Assembly (NCBI GenBank): GCA_003427395.1
Contig: BFEA01000017.1
Location: 3,925,541 to 3,977,449 of the forward strand
DNA from: Chara braunii
Taxonomy: Eukaryota; Streptophyta; Charophyceae; Charales; Characeae
Reading direction: 5' to 3'
Length of the DNA: 51,909 nt
Shown: positions 44,637 to 51,909 of the stretch, piece by piece
Layout: each line of letters starts with the position of its first letter
How positions within the stretch are numbered: position 1 is the stretch's first letter
Program-made: the position numbers and the translations under genes
Notes under the pieces: generated by a model
The model's input: the letters and a program-made list of their open reading frames with translations, nothing else
What the model was told of the DNA's origin: nothing
Database searches by the model: none

Positions 44637-46455
44637 GGTACTTGCTGACTGGACAAGGTGCGACTGCGACTGGGTACCGCTGACTGGAACTGGTAAAGTT
44701 TGCCCACTTGCCCACTTGCTTACGGACTGCTGCCAAGACTCTCAAAGGGGCAGTCCTAGAAGACTCTAGACCTTCCTACTTGCCCTTTCGGTACTGTAGC
44801 ACTACGACTAAGGTTGACCCTTCAGACCTACAGCGGCTACGACCAGACATAAGCTACGACTCCTACCCTACAGGTAAGCAGCTCGAACCTACTCAACCCT
44901 CGTATGTACTACAGCCTTAAACAGACAACTTCAGGGGCAGGTCACGGGTTCAAACCTAGATGGGGCAAACTGTACTGTACATGGGTTCGGGGCAGGTCTA
45001 GGGATCGAGCCCTGGGATCTGCATCTGCTACCACGAAGGTGAAAACCGTTTCAGTAGTCATGACCAGTGTTCTGATTGTCGTCTTGGAAATGTGAATGCA
45101 CATTGAGGGAAACCGTTGTGGTTTCTTTTGCAGAGTGATTTACGGGACATGTGTCTGATGTTTAGAAGTAAGGAATCAATGTTGTTATTATCGGTTGTAA
45201 CGTTGGTAAAAGCAATCATCTCTGGTATTATCGGATGCCTTGACTGGTGGCCCTCTTGGGACCCAGCCATTCTTGTGTTCAGTCCCATCGTCAGAGGTTG
45301 GTCTGGAATCCTCTTTCGCTGGAAAGTTGTTTCTCAGTTGGGTCGAAGCGATCTGACTTCTGAGAGAGCTATTTATCGGGACTCTTGGTGATTAATTAGT
45401 CTGCATCTCCGTCGAAGATTTTCGGTTTCTTGTTAAGTTTCGTTTTCTATTGCTCCTTTGTCTGATGCTTTTCTTTTACTTCCTTTGTCGTTTGGTGAGC
45501 ATCATTGTGAAAGTTGTAGTCCCGTAAAATGATAGTGATGCGTAGAACGTGGAAGAGTGGCAATCGTGATGTCGATTATGTTTGTGTTTTCTTGAATTTC
45601 TTCGCTATATGTTGCTGTATGATTCGATCATTTGAGGCGTGGGTCGTGGTGTGCTGTTTCTGTTGAATGGCGTGTTCCTTGCCCGCTGTCTGGCAGAAGC
45701 GATTTATTTATATCTAAACTGGGGGTCAATCCCTTTCATTGCTGAGTACATGAGATGACATGATGATTTTGTAATATTTGTATGCTTTTGCCATTCCTAT
45801 TATTTCTGGGCATACGCCGTGTTCTTCCTTTTTAGTATTCTTTTTGTCAAAACTTGCGAACTGTACTGTTCAATCATTTCCGTCTATGGTTTTCCCTCTG
45901 TGTCTGTTGTAGCAGACTGAAAAATGGAGGAGCCAGGCGACCACCGTGAGTTCTCCTGAAGCCCGACCGCGATTGTTCATCATCAGTGTTCCGTCTCTGC
46001 CTGTTATCGCCAACTCCCAAATGAAATGTGGCTGGCAGTCATCTCACCGCATCCTGTGACCTTGCAGCTGCTTCAGTTTCATTTGTTTCCAACTTTCCAT
46101 GCTTGGTATCTCTTGTCAGTTGTGCATGTTTCTTGTGTTTTCTTTCTTTTTTTCCCTTTTGCTTATCACTGTTCTTCATGTTTCTTGTGTTTTTTTCCCT
46201 TTCTTTCCTTCTGCTTATCACTGTTCTTCAGCCTGATTAGCTCCTTTTCACATTTCCGTGCCCCCTTTTTCGGTATGGCTTTGCCACTTGCTAGCAGTTG
46301 CTGCAATCTCTTTTCTTGCATCTTTAGTGGACAGTTTAGTCTCTGTGGACTGGCGTCTCCGGATATGAGGTTAATCGATCTCTCATTTTCCTTCTTTAAT
46401 GGCATTGAGCATATTTCAATTGCCGTGAACTCTGATGGTTCAATGAACTTCAATC

Positions 46456-46746
46456 CTAGGCTACCAGACGGACTGCCCCGGTCACCGTTTGCCCAGGCGT
46501 CCCGGCCTTGCAAGTGCCAAAGGTGGTCCCAGGAAAAGAAAAAAAAAGACTGGAAAAAAAATCTCTGTCATGCTGCTTATGTGCAGAATAATAAAGTGAA
46601 CAAACTTTTGCCTCAGGGTCACATGACTCACATCGGAATTACTTACCATTTTTTTTTAAATAAAAGAAAAAATTAACTTCTGTTTTATTTTTTCTTTTCT
46701 TTTGGCCCGGCCGGGCAAGCGGTCCCCGGCCACTCTGGTAGCCTAG
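46456..46746. mobile_element. hAT-like MITE, copy 2
   Basis: A 291-bp element with perfect 12-bp inverted ends CTAGGCTACCAG / CTGGTAGCCTAG and a perfect 8-bp duplication cttcaatc (46448-46455 and 46747-46754). It shares gcccggccgggcaagcggtc-type ends and ttgcctcagggtcac with copy 1 at 1932. No coding capacity. Confidence 0.9.
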
Positions 46747-46876
46747 CTTCAATCCCTCATCGTGTCTTTCTTTTTGTCACGTCTCTGCTCCAAGTGTTCT
46801 CACATATCTCAAGAACAAACCGAACGGTGTTCTGTAAGACTTTATCGTCCTTTTTTTTTTTTTCAGTGCCCCCCCC

Positions 46877-46983
46877 AAAAAAGATTGGACCGTTTCTCGA
46901 TTTATTGCCTTCATCCTTGCGCAGGGGCCATGCTTATCTTCTTTCTCCGTATCGTTCCAATTTTAACGGATGTCCCGAAGGAC
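46877..46983 (-). pseudogene. U6 snRNA pseudogene
   Basis: Minus strand: 5' hairpin GTCCTTCGGGAC, ATCCGTTAAAATTGGAACGA, a 4-base insertion in the ACAGAG region, AAGCATGGCCCCTGCGCAAG, loss of part of ACACGC, then ATAAATCGAGAAACGGTCCA. About 107 nt. The insertion in the ACAGAGA box that pairs with the 5' splice site argues against function. Confidence 0.88.
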
Positions 46984-47704
46984 GAGTTTATTCAACTTTA
47001 TTCTCTTTTCCTGAGTATACTCGTCTTTTTCTCCTCTCTCAAACTCATTGTTGCTTCCTCTGTATCTCCTCCCTTCCTCAGCTCCCAAGGGAGCACATTA
47101 TGATTGGGGGAGGGTTGGCAACCCCCATTATGATTATAGTAATTTTAATTATTGTATACAGTAATTAGTAATTACTAGTTAGTATATATTATATGCACTA
47201 GCTATTGCATTCAACTGTGTACAACCACAGTGGGCACTGATAAAAACTTTTTTTTTTTTTTTTTTTTTCCCTGACTTGCCGGNGGAATAGGAACCGGACT
47301 GAGGCACTGATAAAACCTTGAAAATCAAGGAACACAGAAAAGTGCAAGGCCGAAAGGAAATGCGAGGGGACTGCAAAAGGAAAATGAAAAGGCAGCCCAA
47401 AACAGTGAAAAGTCGAAAACACTGAAAAACAAAACGAGCTCAGGCTTAGGCTGATCTTGGGGGCCACAGAAATGCCCCAGCATCAAGGGAGGAGGGGAAA
47501 AACAAAATGGCAGCTCTGTCCACTCGTACCTCTGGCACCCGTCATTTCGTAGGTAGTGCAAAAAATGTTCAGCTGTAGCTGTTGTACCTTCATCCATCTT
47601 CTTCTTAAAATGGAACGTGTGTGTCGCATCATCAAGGGAGGGGGAAAAAAAAGAAATGGCAGCTTTTTCCCCTCGTAGCTCTGTCACCCGGCATCTCATT
47701 GGTA

Positions 47705-48660
47705 GTGCAGGAATTGTGCTTGTGCAGTCTCCGATCCGCATGTCATCTGGCGAAGATGCAAGTTTGGGAGCTCTAGTTCTGACTGCGCGATGATACTCCA
47801 GAATACTGTCTTCGTGTGTGTCGGCTTTGTACTTGTGCAGTTTCTCAATCTGCACGTTGTGTGCGATCTTCGTCTCTTAGTCTCTTCGCTGGTGACTTTT
47901 TCCTTGGTCCTATAGTGTGTGATTTCGGGTGCTGCGTTGGTTTTGGCTCTGCAAAGGAGCAAATCTGGGATGTGGAGTCCTAAGTGTCCTGTGTTCCTCC
48001 AGATGTGTCGTGGTGTCAAGTCTCTGTACTTGTGCAGTCTCCGATCCGCATGTCATGTGGCACATTCACCTTGGAGTCTCTCCGCGGTGAAAAGCCGTTT
48101 CAGTTGTTCCAAGGAGGCCATTGGAACCAGTATGAAACTGCTTTTCATCGAGCCACGGAGAAAGATAGCCACATGACTGTGTATGTTGTGGCGCTGAAAA
48201 CACGAGAGCGGACTCTCTGTACTTGTGCAGTTTCTGATCCGCATGTATTTGTGCCACCCTTCGCCTTGGAGTCTCTCCGCGGTGAAGCCGTTTCAGTTGT
48301 CCAAGGAGGCCATTGGAACCAGTATGAAACCGCTTTTCCTCAAGCCACCGAGAAAGATAGCACCACACACAGACATGGCTTGGTGGCGAACCGACTGTAG
48401 TTATGTTGTGGCACTGAAAACACGACAGCGGACTCTCTGTACTTGTGCAGTTTCCAATCCGCATGCCATGTGCCACCTTCACCTTGGAGTCTCTCTGAGG
48501 TGAAAAGCCGTCTCAGTTGTTCCAAGGAGGCCATTGGAACCAGTATGAAACCGCTTTTCCTCAAGCCACCGAGAATGATGGCCACACACGACAACATGGC
48601 TTGGTGGGGAAACGACTCTTGTTATGTTGCGACACTGAAAAACAAGAGTTGTGAGAAAGA
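47705..48660. repeat. ~193-220-bp tandem repeat, 3 full units plus remnants
   Basis: Full units start tctctgtacttgtgcagt at 48021, 48214 and 48434; each contains ggaggccattggaaccagta and ends gctgaaaacacgag. Partial units precede (47715 and 47825). Diverged but clearly tandem. Confidence 0.88.
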
Positions 48661-50060
48661 TGGCCACACACGAAAACATGGCCTATGTCTGCGGGGAAAA
48701 GTGGAGCCGGCTGGCTATGGACAGATGGCAAAGCCGCTCTCCATCAAATGTTCCTGAACCTGCTGACGCCAGCCTGCGGGTCGATGGAACTGGGGCGCAC
48801 GCTCAGTACAAGTGCGCAGGGATGAAACAATTGTTCTGTTTGTTGCCCTGTGCTTGCGTGCTTTTGCACAGGGTGCCGTGTCAGATGGCGACTCAGCAAG
48901 CCAGCATCAGAAACCTTTTTTCTGATGGCTTCGTCCGCGGGATTTCATATTTGCACATTCTTGAGCGGACTGTGTCAGTACATTGAACCACACTATAAAG
49001 CAGTCTGATATCACAAACTTCACGGGGCGCAGTTTGAGAAGTCATGGGCATGCGAACAGAAGATCCTTAGCCTATTTTGGTCACAACAAACATGGCACGG
49101 CATCAAGATGACTCCTCAGGGGTGATGGATGCTGCATCTAGGAGATATCTTCATGTGTTCCTTGTTGTGTTCCATGATGGACCTGAAGGAAGGACACGTA
49201 GTTGCATTCTGCGGAATTGCTTCTGTTTTGAAGCTGAGCTACATTCCAAAACTTTTGAAGATCGTTGTTGTTTTTACGGGGGCCCAGAGCATTATTGCTT
49301 GATTGCATTGCACTCACATTTCTTGCAATATTGGGGGAGTAAGTGTTTACGTACTAGCTAGCGAACGCATTTTGATTGGCAGACGCGGTTAGGAGTTGTG
49401 ATGATGTTTCGCTGCCTGCCACTGCCTTGGGACTTTGTCCGTTGGTGAGAGTGGGAGGTGCTGCTGGTTGTGTAACATTGAGACTGTGAATGATCGAGGG
49501 TGTAATGAAAGGTGCGATCGCCACAACTGTGCTTGCCCCGAGTGGAAAGGCTGGCTTGCATGCTATGGTGATATGCTGCAGATCTGGCCCATGTCTGCAG
49601 CTGCAGTCTACTGCAGTGCAAAGCACCCATGTATGTATGCTTTGAGGTGCTTTTTGGTCTGTAGACATCGTTTGATGTGCATTTCTGCGGACTTCACGAT
49701 GACATGCGTTAATGCACCAGGACCACCCAGGCAAAACTTGAGAACCGAAATGAAGCCAATCCAAAACTTTCGGGGGCCCCGGGGTATCCGACCACAATAG
49801 CTTAGCTGACGGTGCCAGCCAAAAAAGAAAAAGAAGTGCGCCGCTGACGGTCCGGCAAAGCTTGGCGTGCGATGGGAATCCGCCACTGTGAAAAGACACT
49901 CTGATGTACTAGTTCTTGTACGATGTGATGCGTTTATATGGCTCTCTTTGATCACTTGGTCGTATCTCGTTTGGCATGTCCCCTGCCTGCCGAGGGTGGA
50001 CGGGTGCTGACACTCCTGAGTTATTACTGTGATTGTCTTTGCTTCGATGTGCATGAGCAG

Positions 50061-50495
50061 TCGCGTGCTCCCCTTGCAGAGATCATGCAGGAAGTCTTCC
50101 GTGCACTTCAGTCGCTTGGCATTTCATGGAAGAAGCAAGGACTGTATGCTATAAAGTGCCGCTGGGTGTTCGTTCCAGAAATGCCCCAGGTAGATCCGCC
50201 TGCTGTAGAGGACAGTTTTCCAGATGGTGTTTTGACTACGGGCTGTTTTAGCGCAATCCCTCTGGGCTGTGACGGGACTGCAGAGGGTGCCAAGGCTGTT
50301 GGAAATGGGAACGGGGTCTTGGACGCTGCGGACAGCTTGCCCTCCACCTCAAGTGGGGGGGGTGCATCCACACCGTCGTCGGATGGAGAGAATGGGCGAA
50401 AACTGTCGCCGTCATGCACGCAAGGCCAACTGAATGAGCATCTACAGTATGATGGGAATCTTCCTCGGAGATGTACTGTTACGTTTGGAATTCAG
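50061..50495 (+). CDS. SnRK1: SnRK1 exon H: KA1 start with enlarged linker
   Basis: One hundred forty-five phase-0 codons. It opens with SRAPLAEIMQEVFRALQSLG and ISWKKQGLYAIKCRWV, the first helix and strands of the KA1/alpha-CTD that binds the beta subunit. A linker of about 90 residues follows, rich in Gly, Ser, Asp and Pro (including SLPSTSSGGGASTPSSDGEN), before the next conserved strand, CTVTFGIQ, which corresponds to VKFEIQ in land plants. In Arabidopsis the same linker is about 40 residues. The acceptor is gcatgagcag, chosen because SRA matches the land-plant exon start although the frame is open further upstream. The donor is cag|gtatcg. The closing KA1 exon (LLDLQR-type motif) is not seen before the window ends. 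Confidence 0.92.
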
Positions 50496-50990
50496 GTATC
50501 GTGCTCAGAAACAAAATTGAAAATTTTCTTGACATTCTCCTCGCTTGTCAAGGTTTTCATTTGCGCATCGATGGACCACGGCTCCTGGGATCTGCATCAA
50601 ACAACATTGAAAAGTTCTGTTCTCGCCTGTCAGTCGGGTTGTTTTGCAGTATGATGTCTGTTTTGACTCTGTTATTTATTATTATTATTTTTTTTTAATC
50701 AACAGTATGTCTGTTTGCTATTCAACCTGTTGTGCACTTTCCGGGGAGAAAGTGATGGCAGCTANGTAACCTGGCTGGGTGGCGCCTGGCTGCCCGGATG
50801 GCCTGGCTGGGTGAGGTCCAGGCATTGGCCCGCGCCAGGTCTTGCGGGTAGCTCCGGCACAAAATTTTGAAAAAAACAAAATGGTGGAAAGAAACGTGCT
50901 GTGAAGAATTGCAATACCCACAGCCTTCTTCTCTTCTTTTTTTTCTTTCCCTCCCTTCCTCTTTCTTCTATTTTAAACCACCAGTAGTAG

Positions 50991-51031
50991 TTCCTAAAGT
51001 CGTGCCGGTACACAAGCCGCGACTTTAGGAA
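50991..51031. other. Hairpin with 12-bp perfect arms
   Basis: ttcctaaagtcg (50991-51002) pairs with cgactttaggaa (51020-51031) around a 17-nt loop. Confidence 0.8.
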
Positions 51032-51143
51032 ACGTACGGGCCACTACAGAAGCACTCAAATTCATCCGACTAGAAACGTTTCTCTCTATTTTTTTCGGCG
51101 GCCGATAGCTGGGCCAAATACTGGTGGTTTAGAAGGGTGACTG

Positions 51144-51206
51144 CCTTGAGATATCATCATTCAGCCTTGAGATATCATCATTCAGCCTTGAGATATCACC
51201 ATTCAG
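51144..51206. repeat. 21-bp tandem repeat x3
   Basis: Three copies of ttgagatatcatcattcagc, the last with one change. Confidence 0.9.
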
Positions 51207-51249
51207 CTGACCGTCCCCAGGTATCATGCAGATTTTTCAGATTTATATT

Positions 51250-51340
51250 ATTCTGTTCATCTGATCGCAACTGGATTCGAACTTTGGTCTGTATTTCAAC
51301 AGAGTTCATTGGGTGTACCAACTGAGCTAGGCCCATCGGT
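51250..51340 (-). repeat. tRNA-like repeat (family B)
   Basis: Minus strand: GCCTAGCTCAGTTGGTACAC, CTGTTGAAATACAGACC, then GTTCGAATCCAGTTG. This is the best-preserved A box of the family. Confidence 0.8.
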
Positions 51341-51684
51341 TACACAGTTTTTGGCTGAGGATCATTTCGGAATTAGCTGCAAATTCCAGATTAGAAGAGA
51401 CTTAAGATAAAAATCAAGTTAATGTTGTGCTAGAATCCGCGTACGGCCCAACTGGGTGGGGATCGCTTGGGTACCCACCAGGCAGGCTCGGGGAATTGGG
51501 GTCTGCGGGCCAGGGTCCCAGGCCGTCCCTGCGCATTATATCAGGAAAAAAATAGACCTTTGTTTTATTGGGGGGAAAAAAAAGGTTGTGTTGAATTGCA
51601 TAGCAACTTTTGGCCAAGTGTCACCTTGAAATCGCTTGCTAAATTACAGATTAAAAAAAAATAGTTAAAAAAAATGAGACTTAA

Positions 51685-51909
51685 CATACTTGAGAGCGGA
51701 CGCCGTCCGTGCGGTTCCGCACGTGTGGCGGACCGCCGGACCAGACCCGCGCGGCGCACGAATGTGCGCCCGACGACCAGTTACCCCCCCCCCCCCCCAA
51801 AAAAAACAAAACAATCCAGTCCGGGTCCGTCTGGTCCGGGGGGAGGGTGCCGCACGCGGCAAAGCGGACCGGACGGGAAGCTCGTCTGGTCCGTCCGCTT
51901 GCAAGTATG
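51685..51909. mobile_element. TIR element at the window end
   Basis: Starts CATACTTGAGAGCGGACG; the window's last bases are its inverted counterpart (cgtccgcttgcaagtatg), about 16 of 18 matching. TTAA precedes the left end; the right flank is cut off. The interior is GC-rich with palindromes and a C run (51784-51798). Confidence 0.72.

Larger units (their letters stand above)
42996..50060 (+). other. SnRK1 intron G-H (7.1 kb), contents
   Basis: Contains a tRNA-like repeat, a Nextera adapter with artefactual duplication, a hAT-like MITE, a U6 pseudogene, a 27-base T run (47241-47267), one N (47283) and ~200-bp tandem repeats. No gene was recognised in 43280-44300, 44640-46450 or 48690-50060. 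A tRNA-like phrase pair (cacgggttcaaacctag and gggatcgagccctggg) occurs at 44943-45020 without an A box. Confidence 0.75.
50496..51909 (+). other. Sequence after exon H
   Basis: Probably the next SnRK1 intron. Holds one N (50765), a GC-rich segment with repeated cctggctgggtg (50770-50810), a hairpin, a 21-bp triple repeat, a tRNA-like repeat, two fragments sharing tttggctgaggatca-type sequence with 19650, and a TIR element at the end. No KA1 exon was found. Confidence 0.7.

Noticed and set aside
45116-45391. Possible extra exon after ttcttttgcag at 45133
   Set aside because: The splice-like signal is good but the encoded sequence matches no part of SnRK1 and exons G and H join in phase without it.
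50702-50760. Last KA1 exon after atcaacag
   Set aside because: The translation lacks the expected LLDLQR and FLDLC motifs of the SnRK1 C-terminus.

Overview
The window reads as a piece of a large, repeat-rich plant-lineage (streptophyte) nuclear genome. It is dominated by one gene on the + strand: eight exons of an SnRK1/AKIN10-type protein kinase alpha subunit (plant SNF1/AMPK catalytic subunit), scattered from 5159 to 50495. Only about 1.47 kb of the 45 kb span is coding. The first exons (start codon, glycine-rich loop, catalytic lysine) and the last KA1 exon lie outside the window or could not be found. Plant-like kinase sequence, a plant-type mitochondrial rRNA fragment, plant-type U6 sequence and a chromovirus LTR element support a streptophyte. 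Introns of 10-12 kb and a heavy repeat load would fit a charophyte alga such as Chara, but that is inference.

Layout. 1-5158: upstream intron with minisatellites, a hAT-like MITE, a U6 pseudogene and a (ATTG)n tract that runs up to the splice acceptor. 5159-5784: exons A and B (hinge, catalytic loop, DFG, activation loop, APE). 5785-16082: a 10.3 kb intron with 21-bp GT-rich minisatellites, a tRNA-derived SINE with target-site duplication, and a tandem array of hammerhead ribozyme motifs (11789-12077), one with an apparently complete core and in the sense orientation of the gene. 16083-18938: exons C and D. 18939-31290: a 12.4 kb intron with TIR MITEs, two SINEs, a U6 retrocopy with 19-bp duplications, a diverged segmental duplication, two nuclear copies of mitochondrial DNA (rrn18 and atp1) and inverted copies of the 21-bp minisatellite. 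31291-32746: exons E and F (UBA domain). 32747-42818: an intron that is almost entirely one sense-oriented Ty3/gypsy chromovirus (32778-41675), bounded by the 5-bp duplication ATATG and placed 31 bp after the exon F donor; its reading frames are broken. 42819-42995: exon G. 42996-50060: intron with short tRNA-like repeats, ~200-bp tandem repeats, a second hAT-like MITE and a third U6 copy. 50061-50495: exon H (start of the KA1 region with an enlarged linker). 50496-51909: intron or 3' region with a further TIR element cut by the window end.

Assembly quality needs attention. Two exact 38-nt Nextera mate-pair junction adapters are embedded (23387-23424 and 44456-44493); the second sits between two 143-bp direct copies. 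There are two N gaps and four isolated Ns. Apart from the kinase exons and the retroelement remnants I recognise no other protein-coding gene; the remaining long ORFs lie in low-complexity or repeat DNA.
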